Notes: generated by a model not told the origin, from the sequence alone. A stretch of DNA of 64,000 nucleotides from JAUXFS01 sp963772635 (GCA_963772635.1 CAVYYK010000061.1:83880-147879); one strand, 5' to 3'. Counted from the stretch's first letter, positions 1 through 10,610 are shown. Program-made: numbers and translations.

Positions 1-547
1 GTGCCTCGAGGAGGGCATCCAGCCGATCGGCGCGGTGGATCAAAGTCACCGTTCCCGTCGGGGCCGCCATCAGCAGACAGAACCTGAGCCAGTCTCCGAG
101 TCCGGCTCTGTGCTCGACGGTTGCCGCCGCCTTGCCCGGATCCGGCGACGCCCTGCAGGCTCCCTCGGGCATGAACGGCGGATTGGCCATAACGTGATCG
201 AACGATGCCGGCGCCAGCCTCACCGGCGGAGTCAGAAGGTCGCCGGCAAAGAACTGGACGCGGTCTCCGATGCCCGTGGCCCCGGCGTTGGCGTTGGCAA
301 GGCGAACCAGTGCGCGGTCGGCCTCGACGCCGCTGACGGAAGTATTGGCTACGCGGGCGGCGAGGCACAACGCCGCGGCACCGGCGCCGGCACCAACGTC
401 GAGCACCCTCTCGCCGGCTTTCGCCGGCACTGCGGCCGCCAGAAACACCGGATCGATGCCCGCCCGATAGCCCGTCGTGGGCTGGCTCAGCCGGACCCGG
501 CCGCCGAGCAGCCGGTCCTCGGTCAGATCGTCATTCCTGTCCGGCAA
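1..547 (-). CDS. tRNA1(Val) (adenine(37)-N6)-methyltransferase-like protein, 3' end beyond window
   Basis: SAM-dependent methyltransferase of the small-domain class. Translating the minus strand gives a glycine-rich SAM-binding motif (VLDVGAGAGAAAL, about residues 40-52) and, further on, the NPPF motif (in HVMANPPFMPEG) typical of N6-adenine methyltransferases. The tail runs off the left edge of the window. No ATG is in frame near the front. The best start is a TTG at 547, overlapping the end of the DUF2007 gene, which suggests translational coupling. The neighbours (DUF2007, polyprenyl synthase, tRNA-Pro) are the usual alphaproteobacterial ones for the tRNA1(Val) A37 enzyme. Family is sure; the exact tRNA substrate is inferred from context. 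Confidence 0.82.
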   Translation of the reverse strand, partial: MPDRNDDLTEDRLLGGRVRLSQPTTGYRAGIDPVFLAAAVPAKAGERVLDVGAGAGAAALCLAARVANTSVSGVEADRALVRLANANAGATGIGDRVQFFAGDLLTPPVRLAPASFDHVMANPPFMPEGACRASPDPGKAAATVEHRAGLGDWLRFCLLMAAPTGTVTLIHRADRLDALLEA

Positions 548-752
548 GGCTGCGGCCCTCTTCAACAATCCTCATGGCCCGTGACAGGTCATCCTCCGCA
601 ACCATCATCCGGCTGCACACACTATCGAGTGCGCCGGCATAGGCGCTACTGGTATGGCCGTCAAAGACGACGGCCTCGATTCCGACTTCGGCAAGCCGCA
701 ATTCGAGCCATGACAGCAGGACGGGGTCGTCGGTACGGATCAGTTCAATCAT
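531..752 (-). CDS. DUF2007 family protein
   Basis: A 73-residue protein starting MIELIRTDDPVLL and containing the short alpha-beta DUF2007 pattern (LIRTDDPV, LRLAEVGIEAVV, MMVAEDDLSRAMRIVEE). The family is called a putative signal-transducing protein, but its role is not established. The gene lies directly upstream of the methyltransferase and overlaps its probable TTG start, so the two are probably one operon. It is divergent from the polyprenyl synthase gene. Confidence 0.85.
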   Translation of the reverse strand: MIELIRTDDPVLLSWLELRLAEVGIEAVVFDGHTSSAYAGALDSVCSRMMVAEDDLSRAMRIVEEGRSLAGQE

Positions 753-901
753 CGCCTGTCGAACGGGGCACTGGTGGGTGCATACAGGATGTCGGACGGC
801 AGTCCGCGCAGCGGGCTTGACCGGAGCCTGTGGCCGTTCTTATGCTCCGTCAAGGAGGATTGGACGTCAAGCCCTCCGCAGGTCAAATCAGAGGAGGTCG
901 A

Positions 902-1918
902 GTGGGCGTTGCTGTGAGCCTCGACGGCGAACATGGCAGGAAACCGTCGTTGGACGCCCTCACCGCTCTCGTCGCCGAGGACATGAAGGCGGTCAACGCG
1001 CTGATCATCGCCAGGATGGACAGCCCGGTCGCCCTGATTCCGCAACTGGCCGGCCACGTCGTCGCCGCCGGTGGCAAGCGCTTGCGGCCGATGCTGACCC
1101 TCGCGTCGGCTCGCATGTGCCGCCATTCCGACCAACGGCACATCGGACTGGCGGCCTGCATCGAGTTCATTCACACCGCCACCCTGCTCCACGACGATGT
1201 GGTCGACGACAGCGACCTGCGTCGGGGTCTGGCATCGGCCAATGCGGTCTGGGGCAACAAGTCCAGCGTCCTGGTCGGCGACTTCCTGTTCAGCCGCGCG
1301 TTCGAGCTGATGGTCGAGGACGGCTCGCTCAAGGTCCTGGCGATCCTGTCGAAAGCCTCGTCGACCATCGCCGAGGGCGAGGTGATGCAGCTGGTTACCA
1401 CCAACGACACGGATACCGACGAGACCGCTTATCTGGAAGTAATCAAGGCCAAGACCGCTCATCTTTTCGCCGCGGCGTGCCGTATCGGCGCCGTTGTCGC
1501 CGACCGTCCCGAGTTCGAGGAGTCCGCACTCAAGGAGTACGGCATGAATCTCGGCATCGCTTTTCAACTGATCGACGATGTCCTCGACTACACGGCGAAG
1601 CAGGCCACCCTCGGCAAGACCGTCGGCGACGACTTCCGCGAAGGCAAGATCACCCTGCCGATCGTCCTTGCGTTCCGTCGCGGCGATGCCGCCGAAAAGG
1701 CGTTCTGGCGGCGGACGCTCGAGGAGATGGACCACCAGGCCGGCGACCTGGAGCGGGCCATCGCCATCCTCGACAAACGGGGCGTGCTCATCGAGACGGT
1801 GGAGAGGGCGCGGCAGTACGGCGCCCAGGCGATCCGTGCGCTCGCTCCGTTCCCCGATAGCACCGAGAAAGCGATCTTCGCCGAACTCGTCGATTTCTGC
1901 ATCAAACGGGCCTACTGA
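902..1918 (+). CDS. ispB: Polyprenyl diphosphate synthase (octaprenyl type)
   Basis: Trans-isoprenyl diphosphate synthase that extends farnesyl diphosphate with isopentenyl diphosphate to make the long side chain of ubiquinone. The first Asp-rich motif is in LLHDDVVDDSD (about residue 97) and the second in QLIDDVLDY (about 223). The conserved GGKRLRP (about 57) and GDF(L)FSRAFE are present. The frame is open from 830, but a GTG at 902 preceded by GAGGAGG at 891-897 is the better start and gives about 338 residues, normal for the family. The product length is inferred from family membership; decaprenyl is possible. Confidence 0.92.
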   Translation: MGVAVSLDGEHGRKPSLDALTALVAEDMKAVNALIIARMDSPVALIPQLAGHVVAAGGKRLRPMLTLASARMCRHSDQRHIGLAACIEFIHTATLLHDDVVDDSDLRRGLASANAVWGNKSSVLVGDFLFSRAFELMVEDGSLKVLAILSKASSTIAEGEVMQLVTTNDTDTDETAYLEVIKAKTAHLFAAACRIGAVVADRPEFEESALKEYGMNLGIAFQLIDDVLDYTAKQATLGKTVGDDFREGKITLPIVLAFRRGDAAEKAFWRRTLEEMDHQAGDLERAIAILDKRGVLIETVERARQYGAQAIRALAPFPDSTEKAIFAELVDFCIKRAY

Positions 1919-2017
1919 TCGCCGCCTGTTCCTTGCTGTTGAATTGCCGTGCGGATGGATGCGCTGGTTTCTTGCCCTAGACCGCGAGACGGCGCTATAA
2001 AGCGGACACCAATCTGT

Positions 2018-2094
2018 CGGAGTGTAGCTCAGCCTGGTAGAGCACCGTCTTCGGGAGGCGGGGGTCGGTGGTTCGAATCCACTCACTCCGACCA
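2018..2094 (+). tRNA. tRNA-Pro (anticodon CGG)
   Basis: A 77-nt cloverleaf with encoded CCA. Acceptor CGGAGTG pairs with CACTCCG. The D arm is GCTC/GAGC, the anticodon stem CCGTC/GGCGG encloses loop TTCGGGA with anticodon CGG, and the T arm contains TTCGAAT. It lies just after the polyprenyl synthase gene and before the convergent efflux gene. Confidence 0.96.
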
Positions 2095-2121
2095 TGTTCT
2101 CGACCCATTTCGTCCCCGTGA

Positions 2122-3669
2122 TCACCGACGACGGTGCGCGTCCCTCGACGCGTCGGCGCTGACGTGGACGATGCCTTCGTTGGCCTGGGGCGCGGGCGTG
2201 GATGCCGTCGTGCCCTTATCGGATTTGGGCGCTTCGGCGCCGGTGGTCGTCGGCTGTTGGTCCGCGGGCGCCCAGCCGCCGCCCAGGCTCCGGTAGATGT
2301 CGACGAGGTACTTCGTCACCGCGCCCTGGCTCTGCGCGTACTGGTCGTCCTGCTCCGACTTGCGTCGTTCCTGATCCTGGACGTTCTGGAAGTCGGTGAG
2401 GCCGGTGACATAAAGGGTTTGGACTAGCTTGACCGACTTGGCCGCTGCAACGACCGAACGATAAAGTGCGTCTTGCCGGTCGTTTTCCTGGATATAAAAC
2501 GCCATCGCGTCCTCGACCTGCCGCAGGGCGTCGAGTACGGTCTGTTCGTAGGATGTAAGCAGTTGCTGGGTGATGGCGTCCTGCGCCTGAATATTGCTGC
2601 GAATGCGACCCCCGTCGAAAACGTTCCACTGCATCGTCGGTCCAAGCCCGTAGGCCCGGTTTTGCCATTTGAAGACGTCGCTCACCCCGAAGTTCTCGAA
2701 TGCGAAGAAGCCGGTGAGCGAGAACCGTGGGTAGAGGTCGGCGGTGGCGACGCCAATCTGCGCGGTCTGGGCTGCCAGACGGCGCTCGGCGGCGCGGATG
2801 TCGGGGCGTTGGCGCAAAAGCTCGGTCGGAAGGCCGACGAGGATCTCCTTGGGCGGTTGAGGAATGGGTTTCGTCTCCCTGAGCTCCGCGTACAGGGCGG
2901 TGGGCCGCTCGCCGAGAAGCACGCCCAGCCTGTGGACCGCCGCAGCCAGATCCTGGCGCACCGTGGGCACCTGAGATTCCGTCGTGGCGAGGTTCAATTC
3001 GGCCTGGGCGACTTCGAGGTCCGAAGCCAGTTCCGCACGCAGGCGGTCCTGGACCAGCCGCAGCGTCTTCTTCTGACTTTCGACGTTCTCCACTAGCGCC
3101 TGTATCCGAGCCTGGGCGGTCCGCACGTCCACATATCTCTGCGCCACCTCGGCGTACAGCGACACCAGCACGTCCCGGTAGTCTTCGACCGACGCCTGGA
3201 GACCGGCGTCGGCGGATTCCACCTGACGGCTGATCCGGCCCCAGAGGTCGAGTTCCCAGGTGGCGTCCAGTCCCGTCGAATAAAGCGTGCTCGACTGTTT
3301 GCGAGGCGGATTTACGACCTTGCCGGCGACACCTTCACTGACGCGGCCGGTCTCGATCTGGCCGCCGGCGCCGACTTCGGGCAGTTCCGCGCCCGCAGCG
3401 ATTCCGACGTTGGCGCGGGCCTCGAGGATGCGGGCGACCGCCTGTTTGAGGTCCAGGTTTCCCGCACCGGCGCGCGCGATCAGATTGTTCAGCATCGGGT
3501 CCTGGAGCCTGGTCCACCATTCCCGGAGATCCGTCTTCCCGTCCTTCAGGCCTTTCGTCAGATCCTGATGCCAGAGATCCGGCAACCGCGTTTGGGGCGC
3601 CTGGTAATCGGGACCGACGGCGGTGCAGGCTTGCAGCAAACCGATCGTCACGGACGACGACAACGCCAT
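2122..3669 (-). CDS. RND efflux outer-membrane lipoprotein, NodT/OprM family
   Basis: Outer-membrane channel of a tripartite RND pump, 515 residues. The N-terminus carries a lipoprotein signal ending LLQAC, followed by TAVGPDYQAP, typical of NodT/OprM proteins. Two OEP repeats follow, with RILEARANVGIAAGAELPEV, LGVLLGERP and LRQRPDIRAAERRLAAQTAQIGVA (pieces of the family signature). The tail is polar and Ala/Pro-rich. It is transcribed away from the AraC regulator and the adaptor/pump genes at 6264-10583, which are the likely partners. Substrate cannot be told from sequence. Confidence 0.93.
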   Translation of the reverse strand: MALSSSVTIGLLQACTAVGPDYQAPQTRLPDLWHQDLTKGLKDGKTDLREWWTRLQDPMLNNLIARAGAGNLDLKQAVARILEARANVGIAAGAELPEVGAGGQIETGRVSEGVAGKVVNPPRKQSSTLYSTGLDATWELDLWGRISRQVESADAGLQASVEDYRDVLVSLYAEVAQRYVDVRTAQARIQALVENVESQKKTLRLVQDRLRAELASDLEVAQAELNLATTESQVPTVRQDLAAAVHRLGVLLGERPTALYAELRETKPIPQPPKEILVGLPTELLRQRPDIRAAERRLAAQTAQIGVATADLYPRFSLTGFFAFENFGVSDVFKWQNRAYGLGPTMQWNVFDGGRIRSNIQAQDAITQQLLTSYEQTVLDALRQVEDAMAFYIQENDRQDALYRSVVAAAKSVKLVQTLYVTGLTDFQNVQDQERRKSEQDDQYAQSQGAVTKYLVDIYRSLGGGWAPADQQPTTTGAEAPKSDKGTTASTPAPQANEGIVHVSADASRDAHRRR

Positions 3670-3736
3670 AGCGGAGCCTGCAAGGCTTGCCAGTCCTGGG
3701 TCGAAAAGGGACTGAAGAATTGATGTTCGCCATGCC

Positions 3737-3994
3737 GATGGACCTTCCCCTCGTCCTGAAACCTCCCGGCACTATATGATCCTTGTTCCGCCTGGAGCTA
3801 TGCCATTGTTGCCAAGGTCAGATCGCGCCAGCGCAGACGTTAGACGATCGCGCCACGGAAATATGGATCTTCCCCTCATCCGGAAACCTCCCTGCACCAA
3901 GTAAAGCTCGGACACTCTTTGACCGGCTTCGATTGCCGCGGTCAAGTCGCGCGGACGCCGACCTTAGACGATCAAGCCACGAAAATCGATGGAC
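3737..3994. repeat. Degenerate tandem duplication, two units of about 125 bp
   Basis: Two imperfect head-to-tail copies in the gap between the efflux lipoprotein and the AraC gene. ATGGACCTTCCCCTCG at 3738 matches ATGGATCTTCCCCTCA at 3863, and the stretch from about 3814 (GGTCAGATCGCGCC...TTAGACGATC) matches that from about 3939 (GGTCAAGTCGCGCG...TTAGACGATC). Both pairs have the same 125-bp offset. The rest of the 3670-4212 gap holds no recognisable gene. Confidence 0.7.
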
Positions 3995-4212
3995 TGTTGC
4001 TTCAGCAACGTATTTTCACTGTTTCCGTGATCAAAATGAATCGTCGAGCGGTCGAGTTGACCGCCATTGCGACCAATTAGCAATTGGAATATTCCCTTCA
4101 TTGGTGTACCGGCACCTCGGCAGCCCCGAAGCCGGTGATCCCCCGGTTACAGGATGTTGTCGGGAGCCTTGTCCATGCTCAATTGCGCCTGATAAGTTGA
4201 TCGAAGCGGCTT

Positions 4213-5256
4213 TTGCTGGGTGACCATGCCGTGACTTCTGACCTCAAACTGCTTGAACTCGACGACGTCGATTGTTTCCGCGACCTGCTCTCGGGCTGGG
4301 ACACGGAACCCACCCAGTTGAGCACCGGCCCCATTTGCATTCGCCTCGGCCTTCTCGACTTGGGAGACGTCAAGGTCGCACGGCTTCGCTTGAACAGATT
4401 GATTGCCGACCGGACGGCGATCGATGCGAATACGCTGGTATACGTCGTTTGTCTCACCCCAAAGATCTTCTGTGGGTTGCAGGTTCCTGCGGGATCTCTC
4501 GTCGTGTTCGGGCCCGGTCGCGAGTATCGCAACGTCCTCTACGAAGGTTGGGAATCGTTCGAGGTTGTTGTTCCGCAGCGGGTTGCCGACGCGGAAAGTC
4601 TTCCGCTCGCGGCCGCGACATTGCACGATCTGGCCCCGGAGCTGAGCGTGATCCCACTGACCGAGGCCCTTGTCGCGAGGTTTCGGGGGTGGGCGCGCGA
4701 GCTGTTCGAATTCATCCTGGTTGGACTTGCCCCCCGACCATCGCCAACTGTGGACCGACGCGGCGCGAGAAAAGACGCTTCGCCTCTGGCCGCCGCGCCG
4801 GCGAAAAGGCATCACCTGTCGGCCGGGTTTGCCGAACTGAAACCCGTGGCATCATATGGATTGGCAATCGCGGCGCTCGACTATATCGATCGGCCCCGGT
4901 ACGAGCGGCTTACCGTGCGGGAATTAGGCGAAGCCCTCGGAACGTCGGACCGGGCCCTTCAGTATGCGTTTCAGAGCGCACTCGGGGTCACTCCGTCCCA
5001 GTATATTCTCGCCAGACGGCTCATGGCCGCACGTCGTCGTTTGCTGACTTCGAGCGGCCGCTCGGCCCCGGTAACCGCCGTTGCCCTCGATCACGATTTC
5101 AGTCATTTCGGCCGATTTGCTCAGCATTATCGCCGCCTTTTCGGCGAGACGCCCTCTCAAACCTTGCGAGCAGCCCGCTTGTCGACTTCAGATTTTCTGA
5201 CGAGGCGAGATCGGAACTTCGCATTGCGGATAGCGGCCCTTGGACCCGCCCCATAG
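4213..5256 (+). CDS. AraC family transcriptional regulator
   Basis: About 340 residues. The C-terminal third has the double helix-turn-helix of AraC proteins: LTVRELGEALGTSDRALQYAF, then VALDHDFSHFGRFAQHYRRLFGETPSQ (both about residues 235-325). The N-terminal sensing half has no domain I can name; its overall look resembles EutR-type members. The frame opens with TTG at 4213, and a GTG at 4231 is an equally good start; neither has a strong ribosome site. It lies between the divergent outer-membrane efflux gene and the co-oriented adaptor and pump genes, so it probably regulates the pump. Confidence 0.85.
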   Translation: MLGDHAVTSDLKLLELDDVDCFRDLLSGWDTEPTQLSTGPICIRLGLLDLGDVKVARLRLNRLIADRTAIDANTLVYVVCLTPKIFCGLQVPAGSLVVFGPGREYRNVLYEGWESFEVVVPQRVADAESLPLAAATLHDLAPELSVIPLTEALVARFRGWARELFEFILVGLAPRPSPTVDRRGARKDASPLAAAPAKRHHLSAGFAELKPVASYGLAIAALDYIDRPRYERLTVRELGEALGTSDRALQYAFQSALGVTPSQYILARRLMAARRRLLTSSGRSAPVTAVALDHDFSHFGRFAQHYRRLFGETPSQTLRAARLSTSDFLTRRDRNFALRIAALGPAP

Positions 5257-5405
5257 ACTGAGTAAACAGCGCAAAATCGCGAGCGCGGAGTGCGCAATGG
5301 AGGAAGACAAAGACGTCGTGATGGAGGTTGGCTTGCCGATGCTGGCGGCGTTGGTTCCTTAGAAAGGCTTGTCCCGTTGCATCCGATGAGAGAGGTACGA
5401 CGCTT

Positions 5406-6081
5406 ATGAGACGCATTCTGTTAACGCTGGTCGCAGTCTCTTGGGCGGTCGCCTCTATCGGGATTGCTAGGGCCGACGACCAAGCCGATCTTCAGAAGCT
5501 TGTCGACGAGGCGGCAACGGTCGTCGATAAGTTTCGCGCGGGAAGTCAGAAGGCGGATATCGATGCGCTCCTCGCCAAGGCGCATGCGGTCGTCATCTAC
5601 CCGAACATCCTCAAAGGCGCCTTCGTGTTCGGCGCCGAAGGCGGCACGGGTGTGATCCTCAGCTTCAATCCCAAGGATGGCTGGAGCAGCCCGGCATTCA
5701 TAAGCTACGGTGCCGCGAGTTTCGGCCTGCAGGCTGGTGTCGAGTTCGTCGAGCGTCCTGATGATAGCCACCAACCCGGACACGGTGGAAAAGTTGGCCA
5801 CCGGCGACGTCGAGTTGGGCAACAACGCGACCCTGGCGCTGGGAGAGGGCGTAAAAGGTAAGCTTCTGTCCACCGACCAGCTCGCCGACATCTACTACTT
5901 CGTTCAGGTTGAAGGCGGCGCTTTCGCCGGTCTCAATCTCAAGGGCGGCGTCAACAAACCGAGAGAAGGGCTGAACGAAACGTATTACGGTCGTGTGCCG
6001 ACGACGATGGAGGAAGTCCTCATCGATCGAACTGTTAAGTCGGGAAAGGCTAAGTCGTTAATCAACGCATTATCTCGCTGA
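5406..6081 (+). CDS. SYLF/YSC84 domain exported protein (frameshifted)
   Basis: Begins with a signal peptide (MRRILLTLVAVSWAVASIGIARA), followed by a SYLF lipid-binding domain: AVVIYPNILKGAFVFGAEGGTGV, SSPAFISYGAASFGLQAGVE, then in another frame VLMIATNPDTVEKLATG and ELGNNATLALGEG. The reading frame changes at about 5755. Dropping one C after GAG restores the family sequence (VEFVE joined to VLMIATN). Full protein about 224 residues, the normal size. Probably periplasmic or membrane-associated. The role next to an efflux pump is unknown. Confidence 0.82.
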
Positions 6082-6263
6082 TCGGCCATCGGCGGGCCTT
6101 TGCCCCTGCTCTCTGTTGCTGCGAGTAGCGCTGGCGGAAAAGGCGAACAACCCACGTTCAGAAAGGGTCCTCGGACACACCACACACCGCGTGCGCGGTT
6201 CCCTCCAGGTTGGGGCAGTGTTAGTTTGACGCCAACGGTCACATCGGTCAGGCCCCCGACTTC

Positions 6264-7442
6264 ATGGTCAAGGCGATGGAAATCATGAACATGCCCTTCG
6301 TCCGCACTAACATATCCCGAACGGCGCCGATTGCAGCGATGGCGGCGTTGTTACTGCTCGTCGCCTGCGATCAGCAGCAAGCGGAGGACGCCGTTCCGCC
6401 GCCGCCGGCTGTGGGCGTGACGCCGGTCGTCCGCAAGGACGTGACGGCTTCCGTCGAGTTCGTCGGTCGCGTGAATGCAACCGCAAGGGTCGACCTCAGG
6501 GCGCGGGTGACCGGGTTCCTAGAACAACGCCTGTTCGAGGAGGGTGGAGAGGTCAACCAAGGCGACCTGCTGTTCGTCATCGAGAAGGCGCCGTACGAGG
6601 CTGCCGTGAGCCAAGCCAACGCCGATGTCGCCAAGGCCGAAGCCGCTCTGGCGGAAGCCAGGGCAACTCTGGGCCGGTTTCAGACTGCGGTGAAGTCGGG
6701 GGCCGTGAGCAAACAGAGCTTGGATGAGGCGGTGGCGAAAGAGAAGGTGCAGAGCGCCGCGGTGCTCGAGGCGAGAGCCGTCTTGCAACGGGTTGAACTC
6801 GATCTCGGCTATACCGAAATTCGCTCCCCGATCAAGGGTCTGATCGGTCGCGAAAGGTACACGGTCGGCAATCTCGTCAATCCGGAAAGCGATCCGTTGG
6901 CGACGGTCGTCAGCCAGGATCCAATCAATGTGGTTTTTCCCGTCAGCCAGCGTGTCATTCTCGATTATCAGAAGAGTGTCCTCGAGACCGGCGACGAACA
7001 ACCGCTGAGGGTTCGTCTCATCCTTGGGGACGGCAGCACCTATCCCCAGGACGGGAAGATCGACTTCGCCGACGTCACCATCAGCAAGAGCACCGACACC
7101 CTGGACGTCCGCGCGGTGTTCGCCAACCCGGACAACCTGCTCATCGACGGTCAGTTCGTGACTGTCTCGTTGGAAAATGAGAAACCCGAAAGTGCTTTGG
7201 TGATCCCGCGCTCGTCCATGCTGATCGACCAGGTGGGACGCTATGTCCTGGTGGTTGATGCCGAGGACAAGGTCGAGTTGCGACGCATCTCCACCGGCCA
7301 GGAACGCGCGGGCGAGATCGTCGTCACCGAGGGCCTCAAGGAGGGAGAGCGCATCATCACCCAAGGCATCCAGAAGGTCCGCCCGGGCATCGAGGTGCAG
7401 CCGACCGAGGCGGCACCGGGACCGGTACAAGGGGGGAGCTAG
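6264..7442 (+). CDS. RND efflux periplasmic adaptor (membrane fusion lipoprotein)
   Basis: HlyD/AcrA-type adaptor linking the inner-membrane pump to the outer-membrane channel. A lipobox ends at LLLVAC. The barrel-sandwich halves follow (VGRVNATARVDLRARVTG and TEIRSPIKGLIGR), with a coiled-coil hairpin between (about residues 110-175), then beta-barrel and C-terminal domains (QEGERIITQG-like region). Possible ATG starts are 6264, 6276, 6285 and 6291; none has a convincing ribosome site, so the start is uncertain by up to 9 codons. It ends 4 bp before the pump start and is surely in the same operon. Confidence 0.93.
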   Translation: MVKAMEIMNMPFVRTNISRTAPIAAMAALLLLVACDQQQAEDAVPPPPAVGVTPVVRKDVTASVEFVGRVNATARVDLRARVTGFLEQRLFEEGGEVNQGDLLFVIEKAPYEAAVSQANADVAKAEAALAEARATLGRFQTAVKSGAVSKQSLDEAVAKEKVQSAAVLEARAVLQRVELDLGYTEIRSPIKGLIGRERYTVGNLVNPESDPLATVVSQDPINVVFPVSQRVILDYQKSVLETGDEQPLRVRLILGDGSTYPQDGKIDFADVTISKSTDTLDVRAVFANPDNLLIDGQFVTVSLENEKPESALVIPRSSMLIDQVGRYVLVVDAEDKVELRRISTGQERAGEIVVTEGLKEGERIITQGIQKVRPGIEVQPTEAAPGPVQGGS

Positions 7443-7446
7443 GCGG

Positions 7447-10400
7447 ATGATCTCCCACGTCTTCATCGATCGCCCGCGGCTCGCCCTGGTCATCTCGATC
7501 GTCATTACCATCGCCGGACTGATCGCATTGACGGCGATCCCGACCGCGCAGTTTCCGGACATCGTTCCACCTCAGGTCGGCATCACGGCCTCGTACCCCG
7601 GCGCGAACGCCAAAGTCGTCGAAGAGACCGTCGCGCAGGTCATCGAATCGAAGGTGAACGGCGTCGACAACATGATCTACATGAAGTCTACGAGCAGCGA
7701 CGACGGCGAGTACTCGCTGAACGTCACGTTCGCCGTCGGCACCAATCCGGATCTCAACACCGTCAACGCCCAGACGCGCGTCCAGCAAGCGGTGGCGCAA
7801 TTGCCGGAGGAGGTGCAGCGCCAGGGCGTCAAGGTCGAGAAACAGTCCACTGCGCTGTTGCAGATCGTCGCGCTCTACTCGCCCGAGAAGACTTACGACA
7901 ACCTGTTTCTCAGCAATTATGTCACGATCAACATCCGGGACGAACTGGCGCGCGTCCCCGGTGTCGGCAACGCGACACTGTGGGGTGCGCGCGATTACAG
8001 TATGCGCATCTGGTTGTCATCAGACCGCATGACCAGCCTCGGGCTGGCTCCCAACGATATCATTCAGGCGATACAGAGCCAGAACCTGCAGGCGGCAACC
8101 GGCCGCGTCGGCGCGCAGCCGATGACGGACGATCCCCAGGTACAGCTGACGGTTCTGACCAAGGGCCGCCTGTCGCAACCCGAGGAGTTCGAGGACATCG
8201 TCGTTCGCTCCAATTCGGACGGCTCCGTACTCCGCCTGAAGGACGTTGCTCGGGTCGAGTTGGGGGCGAAGTCGTCGGACTGGTCGGCGCGCCTCGACGG
8301 CGGACCGACGGCGATGGTCGCGGTCTTTCAGGCTCCCGGAGCGAACGCCCTCACCGTCGCCGACGGCATCCGCCAAGTCATGGAACGGCTGAAGGAACGG
8401 TTCCCCGACGACCTCGAGTATGTCATACCCTACGACACATCGGTGTTCGTCAAGAATTCCATCGATGCGGTGATCGAGACCCTGATCGAAGCCTTCGTGC
8501 TGGTGGTCCTCGCCGTCTACCTGTTTCTCGGCAATTTCCGAGCGACCCTCGTTCCGACGGCGGCGGTCCCCGTCTCCATCATCGGCACCATCGCGGTGAT
8601 GCTCGCCCTCGGTTTCACCGCCAACATGGTGTCGCTGCTCGCCCTGGTTCTCGCCATCGGTATCGTCGTCGATGACGCGATCATCGTCGTCGAGAACACC
8701 GATCGCATCATGAGCGAGGAAGGCCTGCCGCCGAGAGAAGCCGCCAAGAAGGCGATGACCGAAATCACCGGGCCGATCATCGCCACGACTTTCGTTCTGC
8801 TCTCGGTCTTCGTGCCGGTGGGGTTTGTTCCCGGCATCACCGGCCAGCTCTATCAGCAGTTCGCCGTCGCCATCTCCGTCTCGACCGTGATCTCGAGCAT
8901 CAACGCCTTGACCCTCAGTCCCGCCCTGTGCGCGCTGCTTCTCAAGCCCGGCATAAAGCCGTGGGGACCCGTGCGCTTCTTCCTCGGCGGCGTCGACAAG
9001 GTGCGAAACGGCTATGGCGCCGTCGTTCGTCAGCTCGTCCGGCGAGCCGTGCTCGGTCTGGTCTTTCTGTTCGCCGTGTTCGTCGCCACCGGCTGGCTCT
9101 ATCAGATGACACCGACCGGGTTCGTTCCCGAAGAAGATCAGGGAGCCATGTTCGTGGTTGCACAACTGCCTGAAGGGGCATCGGTGAACCGCACCGCCGC
9201 CGTGATCGACAAAATCGAACGAGTTTTGGAAGGGACCGATGGGGTCGAGCACTACCTCTCGGTGATCGGGTACAACTTCCTCGACGCTGTGGTTCAGCCC
9301 AACGCCGGGCTGGTCATCCCGACACTCGAGCCCTTCGATGCGCGCAAGGAGCCATCGCTGTCGGCGTTCTCGATCATTGAACGGGTGGGTGCCGAGCTGG
9401 CGACCATACCCGAGGCGGTTGCCCTCGCCTTCAACCTGCCGCCGATCGTTGGTCTCGGCACCGTCGGCGGTTTCGAGTACCAGATGGAATCTCTGACCGG
9501 CGCTCCGCCGGAGGAAATGGCGGCGGTGATGCGCGGGACTTGTCATTGCCGCCAACGAACGGCCTGAAATCGAAGGCGCTTTCAGCACGTTTGCCACCGA
9601 CACGCCACAGCTCTATCTCGATATCGACCGTGACAAGGCGCAAACGCTCGGCCTCAAGATCGGTGACGTCTTCCAGGCGCTGCAATCGACGCTCGGCGGA
9701 TACTACATCAATGATTTCAATCTGTTCGGGCGAACGTGGCAGGTCAACATCCAGGGCGAGGAGGGCGACCGGGCGAAGATCGACAGCGTTTACGACATCT
9801 ACGTCAAGAACAACGAGGGCACCATGGTGCCGCTGCGTTCGATCCTCGACGCCAGCATCGTCCTCGGTCCGCAGACACTGGTTCGCTACAACAACTACCG
9901 AAGCGTGACGATCAACGGCGGCGCCGCGCCGGGATACAGCTCCGGGCAGGCGCATGGCCTCGATGGAGGCGGCCTCGGCGGCCACTCTCCCCGCGGGGTT
10001 CTCGTACGAATGGAGCGGCACCTCGCTGCAAGAAAAGCAGGCGGCGGGGCAGACCGGAATGATCCTCGGTCTCGCCGTGCTGTTCGCCTATCTGTTTCTA
10101 GTCGGGCTCTACGAGAGCTGGACAATCCCGATCCCGGTGCTGTTGTCGGTCATTGTTGCCGTGCTCGGCGCGATGGTGGCGCTCTGGGTCGCGAAGCTGG
10201 ACAACAACATCTACGCCCAAATCGGCGTGGTCATGCTGATCGCACTGGCGGCGAAGAACGCCATCCTGATCATCGAATTCGCCAAGGAACAACGTGAAAA
10301 GGGCATGGAGATCGTCGAGGCCGCGGAGATGGCCGCACGATTGCGGTTCAGAGCGGTGATGATGACGGCGATTTCGTTCCTCGCGGGTCTCCTGCCGCTG

Positions 10401-10583
10401 GTCATCGCGGTTGGTGCCAGCGCCGCTAGTCGGCGCAGCGTCGGCACAGCGGTCTTCGGTGGCATGCTCGCCGCATCGGCCATCGGGATCTTCCTGATCC
10501 CGGTGCTCTACGTTGTATTCCAGACCTTGCGCGAGAAGATCAAGGGGGCCGGAAAAAAGAAAGAGGCGCCGAAACCAGTCTGA
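7447..10583 (+). CDS. RND multidrug efflux pump inner-membrane protein (two frameshifts)
   Basis: HAE1-family proton-driven exporter. It begins MISHVFIDRPRLALV and has the classic TM4 acid pair in IGIVVDDAIIVVEN, the porter domains (VNAQTRVQQAVAQLPEEVQRQGV), and in the last part AAKNAILIIEFAKEQ and the second membrane half. The frame breaks twice. At about 9539 one extra G follows ATGCGCGG (restoring MRGLVIAANERP). At about 9953 there is one extra C (restoring SSGQA joined to MASMEAAS). Rejoined, it is about 1045 residues, normal for the family. Either the assembly has errors or the pump is dead. Substrate unknown. Confidence 0.9.
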
Positions 10584-10610
10584 GATCGCCAGGTCCGGCG
10601 GCGGTGGGAA

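Noticed and set aside
749..2125. Long minus-strand open frame opposite ispB
   Set aside because: It is a shadow of the polyprenyl synthase and tRNA-Pro region; no family resemblance and it runs through the tRNA.
5297..5362. 21-codon ORF (MEEDKDVVM...) before the SYLF gene
   Set aside because: Too short, no ribosome site and no resemblance; could be a leader but nothing supports it.
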